Part shown: positions 49,892 to 60,081 of the stretch, piece after piece
Layout of the letters: the number at the start of each line of letters is the position of its first letter
How positions within the stretch are numbered: the first letter of the stretch is position 1
NCBI RefSeq assembly: GCF_036812735.1
Contig: NZ_CP117523.1
Coordinates: 1,612,001 to 1,676,000 of the forward strand
Direction of reading: 5' to 3'
From: Terrisporobacter glycolicus ATCC 14880 = DSM 1288
GTDB taxonomy: Bacteria > Bacillota > Clostridia > Peptostreptococcales > Peptostreptococcaceae
Length of the DNA: 64,000 nucleotides
The notes under the pieces: generated by a model
Seen by the model: the letters and a program-made list of their open reading frames with translations, nothing else
Database searches by the model: none
Told to the model about the DNA's origin: nothing
Made by a program: the position numbers and the translations under genes

Positions 49892-52672
49892 ATGAATACT
49901 ATAAAAAGATATGAAAATTTAAATGATAAAAGAAAGATTACTCAAGAGGTTGCTAATAAAAATTATAATATGGAAAATTTAAAATTGGCAGCATCTTTAG
50001 ATATTAAAATATTATTAGAAAAATTAAATTCTTCTGTACATGGTATGGAAGAAAAAGAAGTAATAAATAGTTGTAATACTCATGGTAAAAATGAGATTAC
50101 ACGCGAAAGAAAAAAGTCCTTAGCAAAAAGATTAGTAGAGTCATTTATTAATCCATTTACTATTATATTGTTTTGTCTTGCTATTGTATCAACAATAACA
50201 GATATTGTATTACCTTATATTCAAGGAGTTCCAGAGAATGTGGATCCTTTAACTGTAATAATTATTATGACAATGGTAGTAGCATCAGGAGCACTTCGCT
50301 ATATTCAAGAAACACGTTCAGGCAATGCAGCAGAAAAATTATTATCTATGATAACTACAACATGTTCAGTAGAAAGAAAAGAAAAGGGACAAAAAGAAAT
50401 TCCACTAGAAGAGGTAGTAGCAGGTGATATTATACATCTTTCAGCAGGAGATATGTTACCAGCAGATGTTCGCATAATTGAGGCAAAAGATTTGTTTATA
50501 AGTCAATCTGCTCTTACTGGAGAAAGTGAGCCAGTTGAAAAGATTCATACTAAGGCTACAAAAGATTGTGATGTTATAACAGAATATCATAACCTTGCAT
50601 TTATGGGTAGTAATGTTATCAGTGGTTCTGCTAAGGCAGTAGTAATAGCAGTTGGAGATAAGACAATGTTTGGCTCAATGGCTAGATCAGTAGCAGGAGA
50701 AGCAGTGGAAACTAACTTTACAAAAGGTGTAAATTCAGTATCTTGGGTATTAATTCGATTTATGTTAATAATGGTACCTATTGTATTCTTTGTAAATGGA
50801 ATAACAAAGGGTGATTGGTTAGAAGCTTTCTTATTTGCCATCTCCGTGGCAGTAGGTTTAACTCCAGAAATGCTACCAATGATAGTGACAACTTGTCTTG
50901 CAAAAGGTGCAGTTGCCATGTCTAAGAAAAAAACAATTATTAAAAATTTAAATTCTATCCAAAATTTCGGAGCTATGGATATACTTTGTACTGATAAAAC
51001 AGGAACACTAACTCAAGATAAAGTTGTTTTGGAGTATTATATGGATTTAAATGGAAAAGAAAATTCTCGCATATTGCGTCATGCATATTTAAATAGTTTC
51101 TTCCAAACAGGATATAAAAATTTAATGGATAGAGCAATTATTACTAGGACAGAAGAGGAAGAGGCTAAGGATAAGACATTGACAGATTTATCAGAGGCTT
51201 ATCACAAAGTAGATGAAATACCATTTGATTTTACACGTCGTCGTTTAAGTGTAGTAGTAGAGGATTCAAATGGTAAATCTCAAATGATTACAAAAGGTGC
51301 TGTAGAAGAAATGCTATCCATATGTGACTTTGCAGATTACAATGGTGAAATAGTACTGCTTACAACAAAAGTTAAAAAAGAAATACTTGCTAGAGTAAAT
51401 GATTTAAATGAAGATGGAATGAGGGTAATTGCTTTGGCTCAAAAAACAAATCCATCTCCAGTAGGATCATTTGGAGTAAAAGATGAATGTGAAATGGTAT
51501 TGCTTGGATACTTAGCATTTCTTGATCCACCAAAAGAAAGTACTAAAGATGCTATTAAAGTATTAAAGGAACATGGAGTAACAACAAAAATATTAACTGG
51601 TGATAATGAAAAAGTTACTCGTTATATTTGTAGCCAAGTTGGCTTAAGAGTAGAAAATATATTATTAGGATCTGATATAGAAAAAATGTCCCAAGATGAA
51701 TTAAAGGAAGCAGTTGAAAAAACAACAGTATTTGCAAAACTTTCACCAGAGCAAAAATCAATAATTGTTACTGTGTTAAGAGAAAATGGTCACACAGTAG
51801 GATTTATGGGAGATGGTATTAACGATGCTGTAGCTATGAAATCAGCAGATGTTGGGATTTCTGTAGATAGTGCAGTTGATATTGCAAAAGAATCAGCAGA
51901 TGTAATTTTACTAGAAAAAAGTTTAATGGTACTAGAAGAAGGCATTATTGAAGGACGTAAAACTTATGCTAACATGATTAAATATATCAAAATGACGGCA
52001 TCATCAAACTTTGGAAATATGTTTTCAGTATTAGCTGCAAGTGCATTACTTCCATTCTTACCAATGATGAGTGTTCATCTTATAATGTTAAACTTGATTT
52101 ATGATATATCTTGTATAGCTATTCCATGGGATAATGTTGATGAAGAATTTATTAAAGAGCCAAAAACTTGGGATGCTTCATCTATTGGAAGTTTTATGGT
52201 TTGGATTGGACCAACAAGTTCTGTATTTGACTGGACAACATACTTGATAATGTACTTTATAATATGCCCACAATTTGTATCAAATGGAGCATTATACAAC
52301 ATAATTGCAGATGGTACAATTATTCAAAGTGGTATGTTTGCTGGATTAGATATGAAAGCAACTTATGTAGCAATGTTCCAAGCAGGCTGGTTTGTAGAGT
52401 CTATGTGGACTCAAACATTGGTAATCCATATGATTAGAACTCAAAAAATTCCTTTTATTCAAAGTAGAGCATCAGCATCTTTAACGCTTCTTACTTGTAG
52501 TGGAATAGGATTATTAACAATTATTCCTTTTACACCATTTGGAAAGGCTCTTGGATTTGTTACACTTCCAGGAGTATACTTCTTGTACTTGGGAGCTACA
52601 GTATTTTTATATATGTACTTGGTAACTGTTTTGAAAAAAGTATATGTTAAGCGTTATGGCAGTTTAATGTAG
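49892..52672 (+). CDS. mgtA: magnesium-translocating P-type ATPase
   Basis: 926 aa, typical of MgtA/MgtB (P3B). Motifs: cytosolic N-tail, [13 protein letters not shown] in TM1-2, [28 protein letters not shown] in TM4, phosphorylation [10 protein letters not shown], nucleotide-binding [44 protein letters not shown], and the MgtA-specific [20 protein letters not shown]. Ten membrane helices. AAGGAGG ribosome site. Imports Mg2+ under shortage; expression should be governed by the upstream M-box. A terminator follows. Confidence 0.95.
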   Translation: MNTIKRYENLNDKRKITQEVANKNYNMENLKLAASLDIKILLEKLNSSVHGMEEKEVINSCNTHGKNEITRERKKSLAKRLVESFINPFTIILFCLAIVSTITDIVLPYIQGVPENVDPLTVIIIMTMVVASGALRYIQETRSGNAAEKLLSMITTTCSVERKEKGQKEIPLEEVVAGDIIHLSAGDMLPADVRIIEAKDLFISQSALTGESEPVEKIHTKATKDCDVITEYHNLAFMGSNVISGSAKAVVIAVGDKTMFGSMARSVAGEAVETNFTKGVNSVSWVLIRFMLIMVPIVFFVNGITKGDWLEAFLFAISVAVGLTPEMLPMIVTTCLAKGAVAMSKKKTIIKNLNSIQNFGAMDILCTDKTGTLTQDKVVLEYYMDLNGKENSRILRHAYLNSFFQTGYKNLMDRAIITRTEEEEAKDKTLTDLSEAYHKVDEIPFDFTRRRLSVVVEDSNGKSQMITKGAVEEMLSICDFADYNGEIVLLTTKVKKEILARVNDLNEDGMRVIALAQKTNPSPVGSFGVKDECEMVLLGYLAFLDPPKESTKDAIKVLKEHGVTTKILTGDNEKVTRYICSQVGLRVENILLGSDIEKMSQDELKEAVEKTTVFAKLSPEQKSIIVTVLRENGHTVGFMGDGINDAVAMKSADVGISVDSAVDIAKESADVILLEKSLMVLEEGIIEGRKTYANMIKYIKMTASSNFGNMFSVLAASALLPFLPMMSVHLIMLNLIYDISCIAIPWDNVDEEFIKEPKTWDASSIGSFMVWIGPTSSVFDWTTYLIMYFIICPQFVSNGALYNIIADGTIIQSGMFAGLDMKATYVAMFQAGWFVESMWTQTLVIHMIRTQKIPFIQSRASASLTLLTCSGIGLLTIIPFTPFGKALGFVTLPGVYFLYLGATVFLYMYLVTVLKKVYVKRYGSLM

Positions 52673-52685
52673 GATATAAAGTTGA

Positions 52686-52720
52686 GAAAAGCTACTAATT
52701 TAATATTAGTAGCTTTTTTA
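52686..52720 (+). terminator. Terminator after mgtA
   Basis: AAAAGCTACTAAT / ATTAGTAGCTTTTTT, perfect 13-bp stem. Confidence 0.92.
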
Positions 52721-52760
52721 ATAGAAAATAACTGATAAGTACTTTAACTTTTTTTAAGTT

Positions 52761-53264
52761 CTAAACTACCATATTCTTTTTTTCTTCGTAGAAATTCGTA
52801 ATAGTATCACATCGTTTGTTTATATATTTACTTATTAATACCAATACAACATTTAATGATATTATAGTAAGAAAAATAGCCAGATTATTTGATGATAGTA
52901 AAATAAGTTTTGCTTTTTCCATTGAATATATAAATGAAATCATAAGTATATTACATTCAATATAGAACATAAGAAGACTTAAGAAGTCTTTGTAAGTATG
53001 AGTCATATCTGAAATACTTTTTTTAAAAGTTGCTAAAGACACTACTTCACTAAAGATTCCATATTTTTTAAATATAATGATAGTAGTTTTTATTAGCTTA
53101 AATATTAGTATTAAAGGAATAAGGCAAATCATAATAAGTCTAATATTAATATATATATAAATTTTATCAGTATAAAGATTCTGACTTAACAGTAGTAATA
53201 GCGGTATATCAACAAATAATAATAGGGCATTTATTGAGATTTTATTGATTTTTATTTCTTTCAC
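52761..53264 (-). CDS. integral membrane protein of unknown function
   Basis: 167 aa with four hydrophobic segments (about 10-27, 38-63, 92-114, 124-146), both ends cytoplasmic by the positive-inside rule (KKRCDTITNFYEEKKN tail). GTG start with AAGGAGA upstream. No conserved motif recognised. Convergent with mgtA. Confidence 0.65.
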   Translation of the reverse strand: MKEIKINKISINALLLFVDIPLLLLLSQNLYTDKIYIYINIRLIMICLIPLILIFKLIKTTIIIFKKYGIFSEVVSLATFKKSISDMTHTYKDFLSLLMFYIECNILMISFIYSMEKAKLILLSSNNLAIFLTIISLNVVLVLISKYINKRCDTITNFYEEKKNMVV

Positions 53265-53658
53265 TGTTCTCTCCTTAAAAGTTTATATTAATTTATTTAT
53301 AAGTATAACATAAATTTCAGAAATTCATAAACAAATTGACGGAATATGACATATATTGTTATAAGATGGAGCTGTCTCTTTGAGGAAGCTCTTTTAAGTT
53401 TTATTGAATTAAGTAATAGATGATAGTAGCTATAATAGCTATAAATAAGGTTTATGATTAAAAGAAAAAATTAACATAAAAAGAATTATAATATGTAAAA
53501 AAACGAAAAAAACATAGTAAACTTATAGTAAGTTATAAATTAATAAACTTAAAATATCTAAAAATGATTAATAGTTAAAATTAATGTGTGTATAAAATAA
53601 GTAACTAATGGGGTGTTCTTATTTTAATATATAATGTGTTTAATCAGGGGGGATTTAG
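53265..53658. other. 394-bp intergenic region
   Basis: Between divergently oriented genes. Contains a small hairpin GAGCTGTCTCTTTGAGGAAGCTC (about 53371-53391) and, nearer the Sel1 gene, a -10-like TATAAT at about 53631-53636. Otherwise low-complexity AT sequence with no ORF or RNA gene I can support. Confidence 0.4.
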
Positions 53659-54310
53659 ATGGTTTTAAACCAAAGGGCTATACTTGATAATAGATTGCCA
53701 AATGATGTTAAATATTATCAAGAGTGCTTTAGTGTGGGGCTAAAGTATTACAATGGTGAAGTCTTTGAACAAAATTACAAAAAAGCATTGATGTGGTTTG
53801 AAAAATCAGCAGAAGGATCAAATATTAATGCTTGGATATATGTACTATGAAGGTATATGTGTGGAAAAAAACTATAAAAAGTCTTTCTTTTATTTTAAAG
53901 AATGTGCAAAGAAGGATAATAAGCAAGGATGGTATTTTGCTGGACTAATGTATAGAGAAGGGCAAGGCATTGATATAGACTACAAAACTGCATATTTATA
54001 TTTTAATAAGGCAGCACAAAAAGGAGTTGCTGATGCCTATTTCAGATTAGGTGAAATGTATTTTGATGGATTATACGTAGATCAAGATTATGAGCAAGGA
54101 GTGGAATTATTTAAAGAATCTGCTAGGCAAGGATATGTTTATGCCCAGTTAGAATTGTCGGAAATGTATTGTTATGGAGTATATGTTGAGAAAGATTTGA
54201 AGGAAGCCAACAAATGGTGTGAGATGGTTTTATCACAAAATGATAAATTTTATACGAATGTTTTAAAAGAAAACAAAATTCTTGAAATTTTAGGATGTGA
54301 AATTGTATAA
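53659..54310 (+). pseudogene. Sel1-repeat (TPR-like) protein broken by a frameshift
   Basis: Two overlapping frames carry one protein. The first (from 53659, GGGGGG ribosome site) ends GLKYYNGEVFEQNYKKALMWFEKSAEGSNINAW then stops at 53850. The +1 frame resumes with LGYMYYEGICVEKNYKKSFFYFKECAKK and three more Sel1 units to 54310. The Sel1 consensus (A..LG.MYYEG.GV..DY..A..WF..AA..G...) runs straight across, missing about two residues at NINAW/LGYMYYEG near 53832. Either a real inactivating deletion of 2, 5 or 8 bases, a sequencing error, or programmed frameshifting. Sel1 proteins are usually scaffolds. Confidence 0.8.
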
Positions 54311-54358
54311 TAAGGGACGTTAGGTTTAAATTTAGTTATAGATATTTGTTGGTTAATG

Positions 54359-54386
54359 AAGGGCTACACAAAAATGTGTAGCCCTT
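54359..54386. terminator. Hairpin after the Sel1 gene (ACACAAAAATGTGT type)
   Basis: AAGGGCTACACA / TGTGTAGCCCTT, AAAA loop. Same tip as the hairpin at 43899-43942. Confidence 0.75.
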
Positions 54387-54533
54387 AAAACTGTAATTTT
54401 AATAATGTTGTGTTAATAATATTGTATACAAAAAAAATTATATATAAATGATTGACCGCATATATAATTTCTGATATCGTTCTCTTAGGGGCATAAATGT
54501 ATTGACAGACATAAAAAAATTAGGAGGGGAAAT

Positions 54534-55886
54534 ATGGAAAACACTGTAAAAACAAAGAAGAAATACCCTAAAGGCTTTTATGTATGTGCATTTTCATTTA
54601 CATTAGAGCGTATGGCATTTTACTCTTGTAAATGGCTAATTGCATTATTTGTTGCAAAAACATTACTTGAAGGTGGCTTAGGCCTAACTGATGCAGATGG
54701 TGCAAAAATGAGTGCAAACTTAGTAGCATTTACATACTTAACACCTATATTTGGTGGTTATATAGCAGATAGATGGGTAAGTCCTAGAATCTGCGTACCT
54801 TTAGGAACATTTTTAATGGGTCTTGGATATTTATGTGGATGGCAATCTGCAACACAAGGCTCAGTTGCAATGATATGGTTAATGATTATTTTAGTTTCTA
54901 TTGGAACAGGTTTATTTAAAGGAAATATATCAGGTATAAATGGTAGATTATTTGAAGATAAAGCACAGCTGGATTCAGCCTTTACAATTCAGTATTCATT
55001 TGTAAATATTGGTTCATTTATAGGTACTACAGCTGTATCTTTTGTAGCTTATGGAGTAGGTTTTGGTCCAACATTCATAGTTTGTGCTCTATTATTATTC
55101 CTTGATACTCTATGGTTAATATTTGGAGGAAGAGCATACTTTGGTGATATAGGTAAAAAACCATTTAAAATCAATGAAACAAATATTGAAAGTGAAAAAG
55201 ATAAGCAAAAAAGCGATAGTGAACCTCTGACTAAAAAAGAAAAACATAGAGTTGCAGCTATTTTCCTTGTAACTTTATTCTCTGTAATTTTCTGGGTTGT
55301 ATGGTACTTAACATACATGCCAATTCTGTATCACTGGGGTCCTGATTTTGACTATGCTAACAAAGCAAACTGGATGATTGGTAACTTTACAGTTCCATCT
55401 GCATGGTTTGACTCATTAAACGCTTTATGTTGTATAGTACTAGGACCAGTACTTGCTGCTGTATGGACTAAGCGTGCTAATTCACCAAAAGGCGATTTAA
55501 GTATGTTTAAGAAAACTGCATTAGGTATGTTACTTCTTGGTATAGCATTTGTAGTAATGGCTGGAGCTGAGATAATAAGAGGAGAAGGTCAAGCGAACTT
55601 AATGTGGATTGTTGCAGTAGGTATATTAATGTCTCTTGGTGAAATGGTATTCTCGCCACTAGGAAACTCATTTATATCTAAGTTCTCACCACCTAGAGTT
55701 TTAGGACTTATGATGGGAGTATGGCCATTTGCAATATTTATAGCAGGTAAATCTTATGGATACTTATATGAATTTTTAGGTAAATATTCATTTGCACCAG
55801 CATATGGTATAGTTGGAGCAATCGTTCTTGTCTGCGGTATAATATTATGGTCATTAGATAAGAAATTCAATACTTTAGTAGAATAA
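54534..55886 (+). CDS. POT/PTR-family proton-dependent peptide symporter
   Basis: 450 aa, twelve to thirteen helices. PTR motifs: KGFYVCAFSFTLERMAFYSCKWLIALFV (the ExxER motif, with Met for Phe after it) in TM1 and YLTPIFGGYIADRWVSPR for the PTR2 signature; a cytoplasmic loop KFKINETNIESEKDKQKS-like charged segment around 215-240. Takes up di- and tripeptides with protons. TAGGAGGGG ribosome site. Fits a peptide-using fermenter together with PepD. Confidence 0.9.
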   Translation: MENTVKTKKKYPKGFYVCAFSFTLERMAFYSCKWLIALFVAKTLLEGGLGLTDADGAKMSANLVAFTYLTPIFGGYIADRWVSPRICVPLGTFLMGLGYLCGWQSATQGSVAMIWLMIILVSIGTGLFKGNISGINGRLFEDKAQLDSAFTIQYSFVNIGSFIGTTAVSFVAYGVGFGPTFIVCALLLFLDTLWLIFGGRAYFGDIGKKPFKINETNIESEKDKQKSDSEPLTKKEKHRVAAIFLVTLFSVIFWVVWYLTYMPILYHWGPDFDYANKANWMIGNFTVPSAWFDSLNALCCIVLGPVLAAVWTKRANSPKGDLSMFKKTALGMLLLGIAFVVMAGAEIIRGEGQANLMWIVAVGILMSLGEMVFSPLGNSFISKFSPPRVLGLMMGVWPFAIFIAGKSYGYLYEFLGKYSFAPAYGIVGAIVLVCGIILWSLDKKFNTLVE

Positions 55887-55925
55887 GATTAAATTAGTTA
55901 ATCTTTAAATATGAAAAATTAAAGA

Positions 55926-55973
55926 GGACCCTATACAAGTAGAACATTTTATGTGCCTTATTGTATAGGGTCT
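55926..55973 (+). terminator. Terminator after the POT symporter
   Basis: GACCCTATACAA / TTGTATAGGGTC with a 22-base loop and a TATTTTATTT tail. Confidence 0.75.
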
Positions 55974-56066
55974 ATTTTATTTACTAGGATATTATAATAT
56001 TATTTGAGCAAGGTCGTTACCTAAAATTTCATAACTCCCACCCAGTGGCTTAAGTAAATTGAATTT

Positions 56067-56687
56067 TTATATGTTTTTATAATAAAAAATAGCCACTTGA
56101 GTCCTGTCTCTCAAGTTTAACTTTTGGAGAATATTACTAAGAGTATTTCTAACAGTACCTTCACTTAAAAAAAGAATATTAGCAATTTCCTTATTACTAA
56201 GTCCTTCAGCTATAAGAGTAATAACTTCCAGCTCTTTTTGTGTAATTCCAAATTCAGAGAAATCTGTAGAATTAGAATTATCAAGAAGAGAAGGAAGTTT
56301 ACAGATGATATCATCACCAAAAACATTTTGACCAGCATAAACTGCCTTTAGTGAAGGAACTATACATTCAAAATTTTGCTTTATAATATAACCCTTAGCG
56401 CCAATATTTAAAGCCCTTATTATATATTCATTATCAGAAAAAGTAGTCAAAAATAATATTTTTGCATTACTATCTTCTTTTAAAATAGTTTCGGCTGCTT
56501 CAAGCCCAGTTAAACCATCCATACGAATATCCATAAGCAGGATATCTGGATTTGATTCATGATAAAGTTCGATAGCCTCATTACCATTACATCCAGTTGC
56601 CACCACTTCTATATCACTTTCAACTTCAAGTATGGTTTTTAGAGAAACACATACTAACTTATCATCATCAACAACTAATACACGCAT
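56067..56687 (-). CDS. NarL/LuxR-family response regulator
   Basis: 206 aa. Receiver domain: VDDDKLVCVSLKTIL, phospho-acceptor Asp in ILLMDIRMDGLTG, LTTFSDNEYIIRALNIGAKGYIIK. C-terminal LuxR-type HTH from about 145: FGITQKELEVITLIAEGLSNKEIANILFLSEGTVRNTLSNILQKLNLRDRTQ. AAGGGA upstream of ATG. Downstream of the kinase gene by 14 bases. Likely activates the divergent ABC operon. Confidence 0.93.
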   Translation of the reverse strand: MRVLVVDDDKLVCVSLKTILEVESDIEVVATGCNGNEAIELYHESNPDILLMDIRMDGLTGLEAAETILKEDSNAKILFLTTFSDNEYIIRALNIGAKGYIIKQNFECIVPSLKAVYAGQNVFGDDIICKLPSLLDNSNSTDFSEFGITQKELEVITLIAEGLSNKEIANILFLSEGTVRNTLSNILQKLNLRDRTQVAIFYYKNI

Positions 56688-56701
56688 ATTTTATATCCCT
56701 T

Positions 56702-57781
56702 CTAATCTAATTTTTTAGGAACAGAAATAAAAATTCTAAAACCATTGTCAGTACTTATATTTAAACTTCCATTAATGGAAGCAATCCTATCTTTTATATT
56801 TTTTATACCGATTCCATTTTCACTATTATACTTAATATTACTTCCATTATCGTAAATAACAAGCTGATGTAAAGATGGATGCTCACGAAGAAAAATAGAA
56901 ACTTCCGTAGCATTGGAGTGTTTTATAATATTAGATAAAGCCTCTTTTGTTATGGAAATAAAACTATATTTTATTTTCTTTGTGGGATTTGACTCCAAAT
57001 CATAATCAAGTTTTATGGAGCAAAACTCAAAATTATCAACTAATTGTTGAATTTCCACTTGAAGATCAACAGCATCTTCGTGTAGATCATGAACACTACT
57101 TCTAACACTATCCATAGCCTCTGACAAAGTATCTTTTATAAGTCCAAGGTTTAAATTAATATTTTCATCTTTATTAATAGCCAAAAGGGCTCCAATTTGA
57201 AGGATACATCTAGACAGTAAATGACCAACATTATCGTGAATATCCCTTGCAATTCTATTACGCTCTCTAAGTGTGGCTAAATTAACTTCATAATCTTGTT
57301 TTTCCAAAAGTTCTCTATTTTTATTTTCAAATTTTATAGACAACTCATTGGCACTATCGCTTATATAATAATAATTTTTCTTAATATGTTCGAAAGATTT
57401 AGTACGATAATTTAGAATATAGCTAATAAAAGTATAAGCAAGAATTAAAAATATTGATGAAGCACTTATTTTAAAACTATATATTAAAATTGAAAAAATT
57501 AAGATCAGCCATAACCACTTTATTTTATATGAAAATAAGTCATAGCACATAAGTGGGATAAAAAATAAATAGTCTAAATTAAAAAAACATAAAATCAAGA
57601 AAAACATAGACAGTATAATTAATACTTTGCCATTATCTTTATAACTAATAATTGAACTTAAAAACACACATACAAGTATGGGGATAATTAAATAAGCATT
57701 AGTCACATTATGTAAATAAATTGATAAACAAATAAATAAGACTACAACCTTATCAATTAATCTATTGATCAGTATAATCAC
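56702..57781 (-). CDS. DesK/NarX-type sensor histidine kinase
   Basis: Up to 359 aa. Five or six closely spaced membrane helices in residues 1-130 with no external domain. HisKA_3 segment LRERNRIARDIHDNVGHLLSRCILQIGALL (the H-D-N-V-G-H form), then ITKEALSNIIKHSNATEVSIFL and DNGSNIKYNSENGIGIKNIKDRIASINGSLNIS. The start is uncertain: GTG at 57781 overlaps a GAGGTG site, so initiation may be a few codons in. Polytopic sensor suggests detection of membrane state or transporter activity. Confidence 0.88.
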   Translation of the reverse strand: MIILINRLIDKVVVLFICLSIYLHNVTNAYLIIPILVCVFLSSIISYKDNGKVLIILSMFFLILCFFNLDYLFFIPLMCYDLFSYKIKWLWLILIFSILIYSFKISASSIFLILAYTFISYILNYRTKSFEHIKKNYYYISDSANELSIKFENKNRELLEKQDYEVNLATLRERNRIARDIHDNVGHLLSRCILQIGALLAINKDENINLNLGLIKDTLSEAMDSVRSSVHDLHEDAVDLQVEIQQLVDNFEFCSIKLDYDLESNPTKKIKYSFISITKEALSNIIKHSNATEVSIFLREHPSLHQLVIYDNGSNIKYNSENGIGIKNIKDRIASINGSLNISTDNGFRIFISVPKKLD

Positions 57782-57916
57782 CTCAATTCACAATCTCTTA
57801 AAATGATTTTATCATTAGATTCATACAGCAACAATAATATTATTACATTTGTCATAGTTATTTTGGAGTCTAGTCACTTATTCATTACATGAAAATCTAA
57901 TACAATAAAAGTATAA

Positions 57917-57937
57917 AAGGTTGAAGGTTGAAGGTTA
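57917..57937 (+). repeat. Three tandem heptamers AAGGTTG upstream of the ABC operon
   Basis: AAGGTTG, AAGGTTG and AAGGTTA follow each other directly in the divergent promoter region, 55-75 bases before the ABC ATPase start. Direct repeats on one face roughly every 0.7 turn; could be a regulator-binding array or simple slippage. Confidence 0.6.
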
Positions 57938-57992
57938 AAATTTAACTCAGGCAAATCTGTTGCTTAAATAAGAGATTTATGGAGGAATAAAT

Positions 57993-58925
57993 ATGGTTAT
58001 AAAAGTTAAAAACCTTGTTAAAAGATATGATGATTTATTGGCATTAGATCATCTAAATTTGGAAGTTAAAGAAGGAGAAGTCTTTGGACTTTTAGGACCA
58101 AACGGTTCAGGAAAAAGTACAGCAATAAATTGTATCTTATCTTTATTAGAATATGACAAAGGCGATATAGAAATTTATGGAAAAACAATGAGTCCAGAAG
58201 CTTATGATATAAAAAGAAATATAGGAGTAATAATGCAAAATGTTGCTGTGTTTGAAGAGTTAACAGTATATGAAAATATAGATTATTTCTGTGGTTTATA
58301 CATTTCAGATAAAAATCTTAGAAAAATATATGTGGAAGATGCCATAGAATTTGTTGGACTTGATGAATATAAAAAATTTTATCCTAAAAAACTAAGTGGT
58401 GGACTACTAAGAAGGTTAAATATAGCCTGTGGAATAGCACATAAGCCAAAGCTAATAATTCTAGATGAGCCAACAGTAGCAGTAGATCCTCAAAGTAGAA
58501 ACAATATTTTAGAAGGAATACAAAAACTAAATAAAGAAGGTGCTACAATTGTATACACATCTCATTATATGGAAGAAGTAGAACAAATCTGTACAAATAT
58601 TTCAATTATGGATAAAGGCAAAGTAATAGCAACAGGAAGTAGTGAAGAATTAAAAGGAATGATAAACTGTGGAGAAACAATTACAGTAGAAACTTTTAAA
58701 ATAGAAGAAGAAGTTATAAAAGGACTAAGAGAACTACCTAATATAACTTATGTAAAATACAAAGACAATTATTTAGTGGTTAAATCAAGTAAAGGAAAAA
58801 ATAATTTATCAATTGTAATAGATTATCTAAGAAAAAATAAGGTGCAAATAGGAAAAATCTATTCAGAGCCACCTACGTTAAATGATGTTTTCTTAGAGAT
58901 TACAGGAAAAGCGTTAAGAGATTAA
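57993..58925 (+). CDS. ABC transporter ATPase (DesRK-linked exporter)
   Basis: 310 aa. Walker A GPNGSGKST near 36-44, VIMQNVAVFEELTVYEN Q-loop, signature LSGGLLRRLNIACGIAHKP near 134, Walker B LIILDEPTVAVDP near 154, H-loop TSH. Long C-terminal accessory domain as in NodI/DrrA-type ATPases. TGGAGG ribosome site. First gene of a three-gene export operon with two permeases. Confidence 0.93.
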   Translation: MVIKVKNLVKRYDDLLALDHLNLEVKEGEVFGLLGPNGSGKSTAINCILSLLEYDKGDIEIYGKTMSPEAYDIKRNIGVIMQNVAVFEELTVYENIDYFCGLYISDKNLRKIYVEDAIEFVGLDEYKKFYPKKLSGGLLRRLNIACGIAHKPKLIILDEPTVAVDPQSRNNILEGIQKLNKEGATIVYTSHYMEEVEQICTNISIMDKGKVIATGSSEELKGMINCGETITVETFKIEEEVIKGLRELPNITYVKYKDNYLVVKSSKGKNNLSIVIDYLRKNKVQIGKIYSEPPTLNDVFLEITGKALRD

Positions 58926-58938
58926 GGAGGGAGAAAAA

Positions 58939-60081
58939 TTGTTTCTTCATAGTTATAAATATAGAGTTAAATGTATTATAAGAGATAAGAATATGATGTT
59001 TTGGACATTATTATTTCCCATATTATTAGCAACACTATTTAATCTATCTCTTTCAAATCTTTCAAGTGCTGAAGATTTTTCAGCAGTTAACATAGCTATT
59101 GTAAAGGATAAAGAATATGATAATAAAGAGTTTATAGATGTAGTAAATTCAGTTTCAGTGGGAGAAAGTGATGATCCTTTATTTAATATAAAATATACAT
59201 CAGAAGTTAAGGCAAAGGACTTATTAGACAATAATAAAATAGATGGATATTTATATTTGGATAAAGATATAGACATAGTAGTAAAAGATAGTGGAATAAA
59301 CCAGACTATAATAAAAAGTTTTGTAGATGAATACAAACAAACAGAATCTACAATAAAAAGAATTATAAAAGAAAATCCAATGGCAATGCAAAGTATTGGT
59401 GTAGATAACTTATTCAAAAAAACGGATTATATTAAAGAAGTAGCCATAAGCAAAACTTCTATAAACGAAAGTATAAATTATTTTTACACACTTATTGCAA
59501 TGGCTTGCTTATATGGTGGATTTTTAGGGCTTAAAGAAATATCTCAAATTCAAGCTAATCAATCTCCACAGGGAGCTAGAGTTAGTGTAGCTCCAACCCA
59601 TAAACTAAAAGTATTTATGTCATCTATGATAGCTGCAACAACAGTTCAATTATTTGATATTGGAGTACTTATGGCCTATCTTTCTTTTGTATTAAAAGTA
59701 AGTTTTTCAAATCAGATAGGATATATATTACTAGCATGTGTAGTAGGAACTATTACGGGAGTATCTTTTGGAACATGTTTAGGCGTAGTTCTCAAAAAAT
59801 CAGAGGGAGTGAAGGTAGGTATATTAGTAGGAGCAACTATGTCCATGTCATTTTTATCAGGTATGATGTACGATAAAATGAAATATATTGTAAATTCAAA
59901 AATGCCTATATTAAGTTATATAAACCCTGTAAATCTAATAGCAGATTCATTTTATTCACTATACTATTACGATACTACAACTAAGTATTTTATAAATATA
60001 GGATTACTTTGCATTTTATCCATAGTATGTAGTGGAATCACATACTTAGTTTTAAGGGGGCAAAAATATGCAAGTTTATAA
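58939..60081 (+). CDS. ABC-2 family permease with extracytoplasmic domain (1)
   Basis: 380 aa. One N-terminal helix (about 20-38), about 140 residues outside the membrane (VNIAIVKDKEYDNKEF...), then five helices in the C-terminal half. This is the ABC2_membrane_3/YhgE-like plan of LinearmycinR/DrrB-type transporters. TTG start with AAGGAGGGAG. Overlaps the second permease by 14 bases; together with the ATPase they give a heterodimeric exporter. Confidence 0.88.
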   Translation: MFLHSYKYRVKCIIRDKNMMFWTLLFPILLATLFNLSLSNLSSAEDFSAVNIAIVKDKEYDNKEFIDVVNSVSVGESDDPLFNIKYTSEVKAKDLLDNNKIDGYLYLDKDIDIVVKDSGINQTIIKSFVDEYKQTESTIKRIIKENPMAMQSIGVDNLFKKTDYIKEVAISKTSINESINYFYTLIAMACLYGGFLGLKEISQIQANQSPQGARVSVAPTHKLKVFMSSMIAATTVQLFDIGVLMAYLSFVLKVSFSNQIGYILLACVVGTITGVSFGTCLGVVLKKSEGVKVGILVGATMSMSFLSGMMYDKMKYIVNSKMPILSYINPVNLIADSFYSLYYYDTTTKYFINIGLLCILSIVCSGITYLVLRGQKYASL

